From assembly GCA_012518025.1 (NCBI GenBank), contig JAAYTP010000113.1, forward strand, positions 1 to 48,578: a stretch of 48,578 bases of DNA, given 5' to 3'. The notes beneath the pieces are model-generated. The model did not search any database and was not told where the DNA came from. It saw nothing but the letters and a program-made list of their open reading frames with translations. Of the stretch, positions 34,947 to 44,610 are shown piece after piece; position 1 is the first letter of the stretch; each line of letters starts with the position of its first letter. The position numbers were made by a program, and so were the translations under genes. This DNA is from Clostridiaceae bacterium (GTDB lineage Bacteria; Bacillota; Clostridia; DSM-8532).

Positions 34947-35636
34947 TCAGCAACAGCCTATGAGGTCTCCACCCATGCACTCGCAGCAGGAATCAGCGCA
35001 CCACAGAGTACCGCATATCTGGCACATATCAGGATTACTCCTGTAAGTGTTGTTGTAATATGGATTATGCCTGTATCCGAAGGACTGGTTGTTAAGATTA
35101 TTCAAAGCGTTCCTGTACTCATAATTAGTAGGATCCATATTGGCTGCCCTCTGTATGTTGGAGTAGCCCCTGTCATACCAGCCTCTTCTTAAGAAAACCA
35201 AGCCCTGCAGGTAGTACCAATTGGCATTTCGGTTGCGCATCCTGTCCAGAATCCGTTGTGCCTCATTGAGATTACCATTGTTAATGTGAGTACGAACCTG
35301 CCTCTCCAACTCAGACTCATCTGCATAACCCTGCTGGCTCTGTTGCCTGCTTTGTTGGCTTTGATACTGGGTTCGGTAGGAACCGCTCTGGGAGGCGGTG
35401 CTGTTACCATAGGACTGACTCTCGCTCTGATATTGATAAGCTCCCCCTGCATTCTTCATGAGGAAGTCATAGGCCTCGTTGATTTCCCGCATTTTTTCAT
35501 CGGCAAGATCAGCAAGCGGATTGTTGCGATACCGATCGGGATGATATTTCTTGGCCAGTTCCCTATATGCCTTTTTTATCTCGTCGTAACTGGCTCCTTC
35601 TTTGACCCCTAAAACCTTATATGGATTCTTTTTCAT
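34947..35636 (-). CDS. J-domain protein with low-complexity linker and cysteine-rich tail
   Basis: 229 aa. The J domain spans residues 1-68 ([34 protein letters not shown] at 32-34). A Gln/Ser/Tyr-rich linker occupies about 70-110. A TPR-like helical segment follows ([48 protein letters not shown]; about 110-180). The C terminus has eight cysteines in [25 protein letters not shown]-like order. It should recruit and stimulate a DnaK-type Hsp70 for a specific client, and is not a general DnaJ (no zinc-finger core or client domain). Its start overlaps the DUF5685 gene by 20 bp. Confidence 0.9.
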   Translation of the reverse strand: MKKNPYKVLGVKEGASYDEIKKAYRELAKKYHPDRYRNNPLADLADEKMREINEAYDFLMKNAGGAYQYQSESQSYGNSTASQSGSYRTQYQSQQSRQQSQQGYADESELERQVRTHINNGNLNEAQRILDRMRNRNANWYYLQGLVFLRRGWYDRGYSNIQRAANMDPTNYEYRNALNNLNNQSFGYRHNPYYNNTYRSNPDMCQICGTLWCADSCCECMGGDLIGCC

Positions 35637-36501
35637 TCTTTTTGCATCTCCCCTGTAAAACCTTGTCTGTCTTCACAATGAGACCCGAATAGATAATATT
35701 ATCAATAATACCCGCGTTCTTCACCGCTCCCAATAATGAATATGCTTTTTCACACTCACTCAGTGAGTAAGTCAGGCTAAAATCAAGTCTTTCCTTAATG
35801 CTGGCCTTGAATGCATCAAGGTCGCCCCCATTGTATTGAAATTGCAGCAGGATCGCATTATAGCTGCCGGACTTGATGTCGTCTGCTAAATCATCCCATG
35901 CATCCAGTATGTAAATCCATCTTCCTATATTGTAACCCAGCCATCCAAGCACCTTGCGCTTGCTCTCATCTTCAACATGAGGACATTGGAAAACCTCTCT
36001 CATGATGTTGGCAAAAGGTTCCGCCGCTTCATCAAGGGAAGCGCATTTCTCTTTCTCCAGCCTGATTAATTCATCCAGCAGGCTTTTTATTTTTTCTGTT
36101 TTTTCTTTATACCGTTTTGAGGCTTTCTTATAGGCACCTCTGAGAACCATGGATCCAAAGGCACCCAAAAGGTTTTTTTCATCAGACCATTTATCTCTTA
36201 AATTATAATACGCCAAAACTATGTTCATGTCTGCCGCATAATCAACAAATTGATTGCGCCTGATAACATATCGCTTCCTGATGGGATGGGCAATGCAGCG
36301 CTCAACCTTTCCAATGCTCATTTCCCCCTGGGTGGAATCCAGCAGGACAGCAAGAAACGCCAGGTCGTAATTAAGTGATATCCTGGGAACCTGACCAAAT
36401 CTTTTGCCAATGCTTTTGCAAACACCGCAATAATAACCCCGGAAAACTTCGAATTCACGAATCTTCAGTTCAGGTTTATCTGGCTCAACATAACCGAACA
36501 T
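35617..36501 (-). CDS. DUF5685 family protein
   Basis: 294 aa. GAGGTG lies upstream of ATG 36501. The protein opens [20 protein letters not shown], then [14 protein letters not shown] (CxxC at about 25-28) and [10 protein letters not shown] (another Cys near 69). It is mostly helical. Residues about 200-208 read DAWDDLADD, an Asp-rich stretch reminiscent of isoprenoid-synthase metal motifs, but no second such motif is evident. No membrane helices. It overlaps the J-domain gene, implying coupled translation. Family function is unknown. Confidence 0.8.
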   Translation of the reverse strand: MFGYVEPDKPELKIREFEVFRGYYCGVCKSIGKRFGQVPRISLNYDLAFLAVLLDSTQGEMSIGKVERCIAHPIRKRYVIRRNQFVDYAADMNIVLAYYNLRDKWSDEKNLLGAFGSMVLRGAYKKASKRYKEKTEKIKSLLDELIRLEKEKCASLDEAAEPFANIMREVFQCPHVEDESKRKVLGWLGYNIGRWIYILDAWDDLADDIKSGSYNAILLQFQYNGGDLDAFKASIKERLDFSLTYSLSECEKAYSLLGAVKNAGIIDNIIYSGLIVKTDKVLQGRCKKNEKESI

Positions 36502-36509
36502 TCAACACC

Positions 36510-36923
36510 TCAACTCTGCTTTGTGGAAGCATCGGTTTTATGAGCCTCTTTAGCATTTTTATCAAAGCTTACACCTTGTACATGGATGTTAATGGCATTG
36601 ACATGCATGCCGGACATGCTTTCAACTGCAGACTTGACACGTTCCTGGATCCTCCAGGCCACATCTGGGATTCTGGCTCCATAATCCACCACGATATAGA
36701 AATCGATGACAACTCCCTTATCGGTGATATCTACCTTCACACCCTTGGATGATGTCTTGCGTCCCAATACTGAAGAAATATTATCAGCAATACCGGAACT
36801 CATACTTGAAACACCCTCAACCTCACTGGCCACCGTATGAGCGATTACCGTAATAACATCGGCCGATATCTTGACCTCTCCAATATCCTGGGATGTGTTC
36901 AAACTGAGTTCATTCTCGTTCAT
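36510..36923 (-). CDS. Asp23/Gls24 family envelope stress protein
   Basis: 137 aa from ATG 36923 (MNENELS), with GGAGG 7 nt upstream. The family core is GEVKISADVITVIAHTVASEVEGVSSMSSG, followed by KGVKVDITDKGVVIDFYIVVDYGARIPDVAWRIQERVKSAVESMSGM. No signal peptide or membrane helix. Members lie near the membrane and respond to envelope stress or alkaline conditions; the partner is usually unknown. It is first gene of the minus-strand run that includes DUF5685, the J-domain protein and mutS2. Confidence 0.92.
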   Translation of the reverse strand: MNENELSLNTSQDIGEVKISADVITVIAHTVASEVEGVSSMSSGIADNISSVLGRKTSSKGVKVDITDKGVVIDFYIVVDYGARIPDVAWRIQERVKSAVESMSGMHVNAINIHVQGVSFDKNAKEAHKTDASTKQS

Positions 36924-37025
36924 ACGGATACCTCCATTCATTTTGATCCCCCAAAAACAGCTATAGGTATCTTAAGAGGAACCATGATGGTCTGTCCGGT
37001 ATAATCATTATATGTTGCATGATAT

Positions 37026-37054
37026 ATTATACATTCTCTGATGTTTCAATGCAA
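37026..37054 (-). promoter_or_regulatory. Promoter of the Asp23-DUF5685-J-protein run
   Basis: Minus strand TTGCAT (37049-37054), 17-bp spacer, TATAAT (37026-37031), about 100 bp before the Asp23 start. Confidence 0.75.
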
Positions 37055-37109
37055 CTTTACGCCCCTTAAGGAATATCTATTAAGCGAGTCTTGATTTATC
37101 AGAGCGGAC

Positions 37110-38285
37110 ATGAATAATCACACCAGCCTGTACAGAAAATGCATCGTTTATATCTTCCCGGCATTGGCACTTATGTTGGCCCTCTACGCAAAGGAAACAT
37201 CAAAGGCAGCAAGAGATGCTATCTATCTGTGTCTGGACGTGGTGATCCCCTCGCTGTTTCCCTTCTTTGTTCTGTCGCGGCTTTCCGTACCCTTTTTGAA
37301 GAATTTCACCTGCCCCAGGTTTTTAAGGCGGCTGATCCAGGGTCTTATCGGTCTGCCCTACTACATTCTGCCCACCATTGTCCTGGGCTACCTCAGCGGC
37401 TATCCCACCGGAGCCAAACTTGCCAGAGATATGCTGGATGAAGGACTTCTGGACTCAAACCAGGCTTCAAGGGTGATAGCCATTGCAAATAACTGCAGTC
37501 CGTTGTTCATAATCGGCACTGTGGGTGCAGGCCTGTTCAGAAGCATAAGGGTAGGTTTCATCCTTCTGGGAATTCACTGGGTTTCGGGACTTTTAGCCGC
37601 ACTCATCCTGAACCGGCTGCTAAGAAGAGGTCAATTTCAATTGAATAATGGAACGATGGTCTTCGAGGACAGTAATATCAAAATGAACAGGAAGAACAGC
37701 ATCGCAGCCCTCTTCCCCGGTGCTATTGAAGATGCCGCTATTTTGTCCATCAAGGTTACCGGTTACATCGTCCTTTTTGCAGTGCTGTCTGAGTTATTGT
37801 ATAAAACAGGTTTGTTCAGCCTGCTTGGCCAGATGCTGTCGGCTATACTGCCTGAAAGCCTTACAGGAGATGGCATAACAGCAGTGCTGAGAGGCATCAT
37901 GGAGATCTCATCGGGTTCCAGTGCCATTGCCCATACAGTGAATACTCCTGCTGTGGTTCAGCTCTCCCTGGTCTCCTTTATCTGTGGATTTGCAGGGTTC
38001 TCGGTGCATACCCAGGTCATGGGGATCATGAAGGGAACCGGAGCCCGGTATGGGGTGTTCTTCCTCGGGAAGATCCTTCATGGTGGTGTTGCATGCATAC
38101 TGACCATTGCAGCCCTAAGCCTTCTGCCCGTCAGCCTCGCCACGTCCAACCTCAAACCTATGGTATCGGGTATTCCCTCCAGCTTCAGAATAATTACCAT
38201 TATGATACTGATCGTAGCCTTAGTCATAAACCCATATGAAAATGGCGGATCAATCCGCCATTCAAACAAAACTGTTAAAAAATGA
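37110..38285 (+). CDS. ylbJ: Sporulation integral membrane protein YlbJ
   Basis: 391 aa, about 9-10 transmembrane helices. Family hallmarks are LCLDVVIPSLFPFFVLSRL, LGYLSGYPTGAKLARDML, and VIAIANNCSPLFIIGTVGAGLF in the first half, and EISSGSSAIAHTVN plus GFAGFSVHTQVMGI in the second. In B. subtilis YlbJ is made in the mother cell under sigma-E and is needed for the spore cortex. No sigma-E-like promoter was recognised with confidence upstream, and only a weak AGAGCGG site precedes ATG 37110. It is convergent with the coaD operon, a common clostridial arrangement. Confidence 0.94.
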   Translation: MNNHTSLYRKCIVYIFPALALMLALYAKETSKAARDAIYLCLDVVIPSLFPFFVLSRLSVPFLKNFTCPRFLRRLIQGLIGLPYYILPTIVLGYLSGYPTGAKLARDMLDEGLLDSNQASRVIAIANNCSPLFIIGTVGAGLFRSIRVGFILLGIHWVSGLLAALILNRLLRRGQFQLNNGTMVFEDSNIKMNRKNSIAALFPGAIEDAAILSIKVTGYIVLFAVLSELLYKTGLFSLLGQMLSAILPESLTGDGITAVLRGIMEISSGSSAIAHTVNTPAVVQLSLVSFICGFAGFSVHTQVMGIMKGTGARYGVFFLGKILHGGVACILTIAALSLLPVSLATSNLKPMVSGIPSSFRIITIMILIVALVINPYENGGSIRHSNKTVKK

Positions 38286-38296
38286 ATTGTATGTAA

Positions 38297-38740
38297 CTAT
38301 TTCAGTTCCTGCCGGTTCATTTTTATAACGTCTAGTGTGTCCTCCAGAATTTCTTCCACCTTGTTGAGAATACCATCTGCATACTCCCTGGTGCCAAGGC
38401 GTATTTCCCTCGCATTCTTCTTTGCATTGGAAATAATCACTTCGGCTTGCTCATAAGCCTTCTTTGTAATCTCATGCTCATCCACCAGAGCCGCTATACG
38501 GTTTTCCGCATTATTCAGTATATTCTCGGCTTCCTGCTGAGCATCGGAGAGAATTCGCATTTTCTCTTCCACAATCCTCTTGGCATGCTTCATATCATCG
38601 GGAAGACGAAGACGGATTTCCTGAATGATTTCAAGCACCTCGTCCCGGTTGATAAGGCACTTTCCTCCGGAAAATGGGATACCAGTCCCGCTTTCGATTA
38701 TCTCCTCCATCTGTTCTAAAAGCTCCAAAAGCTCCATCAT
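38297..38740 (-). CDS. Coiled-coil protein, ATP synthase b-subunit-like
   Basis: 147 aa, highly charged and helical almost throughout (DDMKHAKRIVEEKMRILSDAQQEAENILNNAENRI, EQAEVIISNAKKNAREIRLG). No transmembrane segment is present, so it is not a true F0 subunit b; the similarity comes from the coiled coil. It is the usual unnamed neighbour of coaD in clostridia. Its start (ATG 38740 or 38737) touches the coaD stop, implying translational coupling. Function unknown; a DivIVA/SepF-like scaffolding role is conceivable but not shown. Confidence 0.82.
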   Translation of the reverse strand: MMELLELLEQMEEIIESGTGIPFSGGKCLINRDEVLEIIQEIRLRLPDDMKHAKRIVEEKMRILSDAQQEAENILNNAENRIAALVDEHEITKKAYEQAEVIISNAKKNAREIRLGTREYADGILNKVEEILEDTLDVIKMNRQELK

Positions 38741-39229
38741 TCAGACACCCGCCTTTTTAAATTTTTCATATATATAAGGAGCAATGGAATGAGGAACATA
38801 ATCCTCTATCCCGGCACCATTTCTCGCAAGCTCCCTTACCACACTGGAGCTTAGAAAACTGTTGTTGATACTGGTCATCATAAAAAGAGTATCGATCTCA
38901 TTATCCAGCTTCCGGTTCAGTAGAGCCATCTGCATTTCATATTCGAAATCCGAAACTGCGCGCAACCCCTTAATAATGGTTTTGGCATTGACTCTCTTCA
39001 TAAAATCCACTAAAAGGCCAGAGAAGCTGCACACCTCAATGTTCTCCCTGTCCCCAATTGCTTTTTCCAGGAGCATGGTTCGCTCTTCCATGGTAAATAC
39101 AGGGGTCTTGCTTTCGTTGACAAGCACAGCCACGATCAGCCTATCACATATTTTTGATGCTCGCTCAATGATATCCATATGTCCGTTTGTAACTGGATCA
39201 AAGCTTCCAGGGTAAACCAGCAGTTTCAA
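38741..39229 (-). CDS. coaD: Phosphopantetheine adenylyltransferase
   Basis: 162 aa, TTG start at 39229 with GGAGG 8 nt upstream. The nucleotidyltransferase fold shows [16 protein letters not shown] (the xxGH motif), [25 protein letters not shown], and SSSVVRELA (the ISSS/ATP motif). It adenylates 4'-phosphopantetheine to dephospho-CoA, the penultimate CoA step. It lies 3 bp after rsmD in an operon with recG, the standard clostridial order. Confidence 0.97.
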   Translation of the reverse strand: MKLLVYPGSFDPVTNGHMDIIERASKICDRLIVAVLVNESKTPVFTMEERTMLLEKAIGDRENIEVCSFSGLLVDFMKRVNAKTIIKGLRAVSDFEYEMQMALLNRKLDNEIDTLFMMTSINNSFLSSSVVRELARNGAGIEDYVPHSIAPYIYEKFKKAGV

Positions 39230-39232
39230 ACT

Positions 39233-39805
39233 CTATGCCTCCCCATCCGCACCATTTAGGATATAAAATGTAAAAACAGTGTCACCATAATGCTTTGAAC
39301 GAACCTTTCCAAGCCTCCCAATCCTGTCGGGCAATGGCTCGCTCTCGATATGCTCCACTGCAACCAAACCATTTTCGATTATTATATCATTTTCTACGAT
39401 CATTTGCAGTGTTTTACATACAAAATTTCGTGAATACGGCGGATCCATAAGTATTATGTCGAATTGCCTTCCCTGATCCGCCAAATCCCTGATTGCTTTA
39501 TAAGCATCCGACCTTACCACATGCGCCTTATCGGTCATTCTTATCTTCCCGATATTCTCTTTAATTATTTCGGTACATAATCTGCTGTTGTCCACAAAAA
39601 ATGCAAAATCAGCACCCCGGCTCAACGCCTCAAGCCCCAGACTTCCGGAACCGGCAAACAGATCCAATACCTTTGACCCGGGTAAATAGGGCTGCAGGAT
39701 TGAAAAAACAGATTCCTTCACCCGATCCAATGTAGGCTTAGTCTTTTCTGTGGGAGGTGTTTTGATGGGTATACCCCCAGCAATCCCTGATATAATTCTA
39801 ACCAT
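39233..39805 (-). CDS. rsmD: 16S rRNA (guanine(966)-N2)-methyltransferase
   Basis: 190 aa, with AGGTGG 7 nt before ATG 39805. SAM-binding motif VLDLFAGSGSLGLEALSRGA (about 44-63) and catalytic DPPY in ILMDPPYSRNF (about 124-128). The N-terminal RIISGIAGGIPIKTPPTEKTKPTLDRVKESVF opening is typical of RsmD. It methylates N2 of G966 in 16S rRNA. It sits between recG and coaD. Confidence 0.96.
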   Translation of the reverse strand: MVRIISGIAGGIPIKTPPTEKTKPTLDRVKESVFSILQPYLPGSKVLDLFAGSGSLGLEALSRGADFAFFVDNSRLCTEIIKENIGKIRMTDKAHVVRSDAYKAIRDLADQGRQFDIILMDPPYSRNFVCKTLQMIVENDIIIENGLVAVEHIESEPLPDRIGRLGKVRSKHYGDTVFTFYILNGADGEA

Positions 39806-39838
39806 TTTTATGCCACCTTTTCATATATACCACATCGG

Positions 39839-41911
39839 CTAATTCATGGATAATTCCTGCAGCTTTTTTCTGACCATCAGTTCCACTCTCCTGGCCAGTG
39901 GCCGATATGATTCATCATTCTCCATCAGACCCTCCGAGACTATGTGTTTGGCAGCCTTCTGCACATCCTTCAGCACATCCATGTCACGATAAAGATTGGC
40001 AATCCTGAACTCTGGAAGACCATGCTGCCTTACACCAAAAACATCCCCCGGGCCCCTCAGCTCAAGGTCTTTTTCGGCGATAACAAAGCCGTCATTTGAC
40101 GATGCCATTATCTCCATCCTCTGCCTGGATACCTGGCTCTTACTCTGGTTGAAAAGGATGCAGTAGGATTGATGGACACCCCTGCCCACCCTGCCCCTGA
40201 GCTGGTGGAGCTGAGCCAGACCAAAGCGTTCTGCATTTTCGATAACCATAATACTTGCATTGGGTACATTAACCCCTACTTCTATAACGGTAGTGGAAAC
40301 AAGCACCTGCAGTTCTCCTTTGGAGAACCGCCTCATGATATCATCCTTTTCGGCACTTTTCATCTTGCCATGTATAAGTCCCACACGAAGCCCTTTTAAG
40401 GCATCATCCTTAATCTTTTCAACCAGGCCCGTGGCCGATTCAACATCCATGGCATCGGATTCTTCCACAAGGGGGCAGACTATATATGCCTGACGTCCCT
40501 CTGCTATATTTTTTCGAATGAATTTATATACCCTGTCCCTCATTCGATCATCCACCACATAGGTTTTGATGGGCTTTCTGCCGGGAGGGAGGGTGTCTAC
40601 AATGGATACATCCAGATCCCCGTAAAGCACCAGGGATAGGGTCCGGGGAATGGGCGTAGCCGTCATGACCAGCAGATCCGGGTTTTGGCCTTTCTGTGAG
40701 AGCCTTGCCCTCTGGCGAACACCGAACCTGTGCTGCTCATCGGTTATCACAAGACCGAGCTTGCTGAACATGGTGCTGTCCTCCAGAACAGCATGGGTTC
40801 CTACAAGGACGTTCAGCCGCCCCTTTTCTGCATCCTCCTTGATAGCTTCCTTCTCTTTCTTCCTCATGCCCCCGGTAAGAAGTCCAACCTTAATATCAAA
40901 CTCTTCAAGCAAGGGGGCAATACTGCGGTAATGCTGCTCCGCAAGTATCTCGGTAGGCGCCATAAAGGCACTCTGATACCCGGACACGGCGGCTATATAG
41001 ATAGCCAGTACTGCCAAAATGGTCTTTCCTGAGCCCACATCTCCCTGTATAAGCCTGTTCATTCGCCTGTCAGATTCCATATCGGCCCGTATTTCATCAA
41101 AAACCCTTACCTGGGCATCAGTAAGTTTGAATGGCAGAGCCTTTAAAAGCGGGTTTATATCAACAGATGAAAAACGGATCCCGCTTTGGCCGCTGTTACT
41201 GCCCTTTATGGAGGAAAGCCCCAATTGAAGCAGCAGCAGTTCTTCAAAAACCAGGCGTCTTCTAGCCATTTCCATATTTTCCATGCTGGTGGGAAAATGG
41301 ATCTGCTCAAATGAAAAGGCTGTTTCAGCCAAATGGTATTGGCTGCGTAAACTCGGGGGAAGAATATCCACAAGCTTATCCGAAACGGTATCCAGAGCAT
41401 TCCTGAGGATTTTCCTGAGTATATTCTGTGTGATGCCCCTGGTTAAGGGATAGACCGGCACAATACGGCCGGTGAGACTACCTGAATGTTCCAGTTGCTC
41501 AAAAACAGGGTTGTTGATTTCCACACGGGATCCCACACGCTTGACAGTGCCATAAAAGACATATTCACGGGATATGTCTATACTCTGCTTCACATAACTT
41601 TGATTAAACCATGTCACGTTCATAAATGATGTACCATCGGTCACCTGGGCTTTTTGTATGCTAAGGTTTCTTCTGGGACGTGTTTGCGAAATATCGGAAA
41701 CAAAGCGGACCCTCATGGTTATGGATTCCCCGTCAGCCGCCTCTGAGATGGGTTTGCACACCGACCGATCCTCATAATCCCTGGGAAAGTAATGGATGAT
41801 ATCACCAAGGGTGAAAAGACCAAGCCTGGAAAACAATCTTGCCCGGTTTTCACCCACACCCTTTAAATATTTCAGTGGTTGGTCCAGAAGTTTATTATCA
41901 TATTCAGACAT
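39839..41911 (-). CDS. recG: ATP-dependent DNA helicase RecG
   Basis: 690 aa. N-terminal wedge/OB region (LKGVGENRARLFSRLGLFTLGDIIHYFPRDYED), then helicase domains with Walker A GDVGSGKT, DEQH box DEQHRFG, TATPIPRTL, and motif VI QLRGRVGRGVHQSYC. It processes stalled forks and Holliday junctions. GGGAG precedes ATG 41911. It is first of the minus-strand recG-rsmD-coaD unit. Confidence 0.97.
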   Translation of the reverse strand: MSEYDNKLLDQPLKYLKGVGENRARLFSRLGLFTLGDIIHYFPRDYEDRSVCKPISEAADGESITMRVRFVSDISQTRPRRNLSIQKAQVTDGTSFMNVTWFNQSYVKQSIDISREYVFYGTVKRVGSRVEINNPVFEQLEHSGSLTGRIVPVYPLTRGITQNILRKILRNALDTVSDKLVDILPPSLRSQYHLAETAFSFEQIHFPTSMENMEMARRRLVFEELLLLQLGLSSIKGSNSGQSGIRFSSVDINPLLKALPFKLTDAQVRVFDEIRADMESDRRMNRLIQGDVGSGKTILAVLAIYIAAVSGYQSAFMAPTEILAEQHYRSIAPLLEEFDIKVGLLTGGMRKKEKEAIKEDAEKGRLNVLVGTHAVLEDSTMFSKLGLVITDEQHRFGVRQRARLSQKGQNPDLLVMTATPIPRTLSLVLYGDLDVSIVDTLPPGRKPIKTYVVDDRMRDRVYKFIRKNIAEGRQAYIVCPLVEESDAMDVESATGLVEKIKDDALKGLRVGLIHGKMKSAEKDDIMRRFSKGELQVLVSTTVIEVGVNVPNASIMVIENAERFGLAQLHQLRGRVGRGVHQSYCILFNQSKSQVSRQRMEIMASSNDGFVIAEKDLELRGPGDVFGVRQHGLPEFRIANLYRDMDVLKDVQKAAKHIVSEGLMENDESYRPLARRVELMVRKKLQELSMN

Positions 41912-42048
41912 GAACCATTCTCCCGTATGACATCCGGTCTGAAAACCTACTAATAGGCGAAATAGTGTGAATCCATTGACTCCACACTATTTCAATATCC
42001 TAACTATACCATATTTGATAAAGCTGTTAAAGGCTGAAACCTGGTTGT

Positions 42049-44154
42049 TCAACTCCGCATATTACCGGTTCTTATGATGCGCATGGCATTTAGAACTGCC
42101 AGAAGAGCTACACCAACATCGGCAAAGACTGCCTCCCACAAGGTCGCCAGCCCGCCTGTGGCCATAGTCAAAAACAAAAGCTTAACCCCCAGAGCTAAAA
42201 TGATGTTTTGCCAGACAATGCGTTTGGTTTTCCTGGAAATGGCCACCGCATCGCCCAGTTTTTTGAGCTCATCGTCCATGATGACAATATCCGCTGCCTC
42301 AATGGCTGCATCCGAGCCAATTCCGCCCATGGCTATGCCGATATCCGCCCTTGAGATAACGGCGGCATCGTTGATTCCGTCCCCCACAAACACCACCGGT
42401 TTGCCTTCCTGCTTCTGCATAATGCCCTCCAGTACCGTTACCTTATCCTGAGGAAGCAGCTGAGAATGAACCTTGCCGATTCCAAGGCGCCCGGCCACTT
42501 CATGGGCTGTTTCCCGGATGTCTCCGGTAAGAAGCACCGTATCGTTAATGCCCATGTCCCGCAGGGTCTTAAGTGCAGATGCGGCATCAGGCTTCAGAGT
42601 ATCTCCCATATCTATTCGTCCTGCATATACTCCGTCCACGGCAACATAGACAGAAGTTCCGGCAGCAATCCCTTCGTCAACGTCGATATTGTAATCAGCC
42701 ATCAACCTTCTGTTGCCGCAGAGTACCTGTTTGCCGTCAACCCGGGCACTCACCCCCTTTCCCGGAATCTCGGTATGGCTGTCCATCCTGGCAGGATCGG
42801 GGTTTTGTCCATACCTGTTAAGAATGGATTGTGCCAGGGGATGAGTGGAATAGCTTTCGGCACTGGCTGCATAGTGGAGAAGCTCCTGCTCTGCAAATCC
42901 CGGGCGGGAAGTTACACCCGTCACCTCAAAAACGCCGGTGGTCAGTGTACCGGTTTTATCAAACACCATGGTTTCCACACCGGCCAGTGCTTCCAGGTAG
43001 TTCCCGCCTTTAACAAGTATACCCTTCCTGGATGCGGCTCCGATCCCTCCGAAAAAGCCCAGCGGGATGGAGATCACCAGTGCACAGGGACAGGAAATAA
43101 CCAGGAATACAAGAGCCCGGTAAGCCCACTGGCTGAAGGGGGTGTTGGTGAATAGTGGAGGCAATATGGCCAGCATGGCCGCAAGCCCCACAACAATGGG
43201 TGTGTATTTGGCGGCGAAACGTGTTATAAACCGCTCTGTAACGGCTTTTTTGCCTGATGCGGTCTGGACCAGCTCCAAGATCCTGCTAACGGTGGAGTTC
43301 TCATAGCTCCTGGTTACCTCCAAAGTCAATACGCCTGACTGATTGATGCTGCCCGAAAGCACTTCATCACCTTCCTGGACATCCCTGGGCAGGGATTCAC
43401 CCGTCAACGGAGAGGTATCTACAGAGGAATGCCCTTCAAGAACCCTTCCATCCAGCGGAATCCGCTCTCCGGGAAAAACCATAATCCTGTCACCCGGTCT
43501 CACATTTGCCGGCGACACCTTCACCCAACCGCTTTCAGTAATGATATTGGCAAACTCAGGCTTGATGTCTAAAAGCCTTTTGATGGATCTTCTGGAACTG
43601 TCTACAGCATAATCCTGAAACATCTCTCCGATCTGATAGAACAGCATTACCGATGCGCCTTCGGCATACTCTCCAAGAATAAATGCTCCCACGGTAGCAA
43701 TGGTCATCAGAAAATTCTCATCAAATATCCTGCCCTTGAGGATGTTGCGGAAGGATTTTAAGAGTACCTGACCCCCAAATATAAACCAGGCTGCAATAAA
43801 AAACATAGTCTCCACAAGGCTTTGCTCCGGAAGAATAATTGCAGCTATGAAAAGCAGAAGACCTGTTATGTAAATTGGTACACGTTTTATAAAAGATCTC
43901 CCCTCGTCATTTTCCGGCTCTCTCTCATCATTTATAGATGCTCCGGGTTCTATATCGGACATGATGGTTTTTACTCGTTCCTTTATACCCCCGGCATCCT
44001 GATCGTCACTGATCTCGACATAGAATTTGGAGTTGACAAAATCAAGGTGTGCTGAGGCCACACCCTCCATTTTCCGGACTGTTGTTTCGATTTTACGCGC
44101 ACAGCTGACGCATCCCAACCCCGTCAGTGTCCACTCATGTCTCGTGGTTTTCAT
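42049..44154 (-). CDS. P1B-type heavy-metal efflux ATPase (Zn/Cd/Pb type)
   Basis: 701 aa from ATG 44154 (MKTTRHEW), with GGAGG 7 nt upstream. One N-terminal HMA domain has C15-V-S-C18. An actuator domain carries the TGES loop (about 251-254), the membrane metal site is CPC at 355-357, and the phosphorylated Asp is D399 in DKTGTLT. The ATP-binding and hinge motif GDGINDAAVISRADIG follows. CPC with a following NYLEAL segment matches the Zn2+/Cd2+/Pb2+ exporters (CadA/ZntA) rather than copper pumps. It lies just downstream of an ArsR/SmtB-type repressor and should share its promoter. Confidence 0.93.
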   Translation of the reverse strand: MKTTRHEWTLTGLGCVSCARKIETTVRKMEGVASAHLDFVNSKFYVEISDDQDAGGIKERVKTIMSDIEPGASINDEREPENDEGRSFIKRVPIYITGLLLFIAAIILPEQSLVETMFFIAAWFIFGGQVLLKSFRNILKGRIFDENFLMTIATVGAFILGEYAEGASVMLFYQIGEMFQDYAVDSSRRSIKRLLDIKPEFANIITESGWVKVSPANVRPGDRIMVFPGERIPLDGRVLEGHSSVDTSPLTGESLPRDVQEGDEVLSGSINQSGVLTLEVTRSYENSTVSRILELVQTASGKKAVTERFITRFAAKYTPIVVGLAAMLAILPPLFTNTPFSQWAYRALVFLVISCPCALVISIPLGFFGGIGAASRKGILVKGGNYLEALAGVETMVFDKTGTLTTGVFEVTGVTSRPGFAEQELLHYAASAESYSTHPLAQSILNRYGQNPDPARMDSHTEIPGKGVSARVDGKQVLCGNRRLMADYNIDVDEGIAAGTSVYVAVDGVYAGRIDMGDTLKPDAASALKTLRDMGINDTVLLTGDIRETAHEVAGRLGIGKVHSQLLPQDKVTVLEGIMQKQEGKPVVFVGDGINDAAVISRADIGIAMGGIGSDAAIEAADIVIMDDELKKLGDAVAISRKTKRIVWQNIILALGVKLLFLTMATGGLATLWEAVFADVGVALLAVLNAMRIIRTGNMRS

Positions 44155-44191
44155 GTCTCTTCCTCCGTTATTGCTATAAAGTCCCGCCAAG

Positions 44192-44557
44192 TCATTCCAT
44201 GATATGCTCCATACCCAGTTCAAAAATTCTCTCGATATGGTCGTCGTTAAGTGAATAGTAAACGGTTTTCCCTGATTTCTTATACCTCACCAGACGGGAG
44301 TTCTTAAGAACCCTCAATTGGTGAGATATGGCCGACTGGCTCATATTCAGAAGCTTTGCTATGTCACAGACGCACATATCCGCTTCGAAGAGAGCCCAAA
44401 TAATCTTGATGCGGGTAGAATCTCCGAAAACCTTGAAGAATTCTGCAAGGTCATAAAGGAGTTCTTCATCGGGCATCTTCTGCCTTACATTCTCCACAAG
44501 CTCCTTATCCATCACGGGCTGATCGGTTGATTGCCTGTTTTCATCCACAAATTCCAT
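44192..44557 (-). CDS. ArsR/SmtB-family metal-sensing repressor
   Basis: 121 aa. Winged helix with recognition helix SQSAISHQLRVLKNSRLVRYKKSGKTVYYSL. The alpha-5 zinc site is complete: D105-x-H107...H118-x2-E121, with the spacing of SmtB/CzrA. An alpha-3 CVC pair (C62, C64) is also present, but the N-terminal cysteines that complete the CadC alpha-3N site are missing. It is therefore most likely a zinc sensor. It should bind the palindrome at 44585-44608 and release it on metal binding, controlling itself and the efflux ATPase 37 bp downstream. Confidence 0.93.
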   Translation of the reverse strand: MEFVDENRQSTDQPVMDKELVENVRQKMPDEELLYDLAEFFKVFGDSTRIKIIWALFEADMCVCDIAKLLNMSQSAISHQLRVLKNSRLVRYKKSGKTVYYSLNDDHIERIFELGMEHIME

Positions 44558-44584
44558 GGTATCACACCTCTATTTTATGTTTGA

Positions 44585-44608
44585 ACATATGAACACTTGT
44601 TCATATGT
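44585..44608. promoter_or_regulatory. SmtB/ArsR-type operator
   Basis: Perfect 11-2-11 palindrome ACATATGAACA-CT-TGTTCATATGT, with the TGAACA-N2-TGTTCA core known for SmtB/CzrA/CadC operators. It lies between the promoter and the repressor start codon. Confidence 0.9.
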
Positions 44609-44610
44609 AA

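Noticed and set aside
41959-41993. Inverted repeat GAAATAGTGTG/CACACTATTTC after the metal ATPase gene
   Set aside because: It has a long loop and no T-tract on either strand, so I could not support it as a terminator; left as an unexplained weak hairpin.
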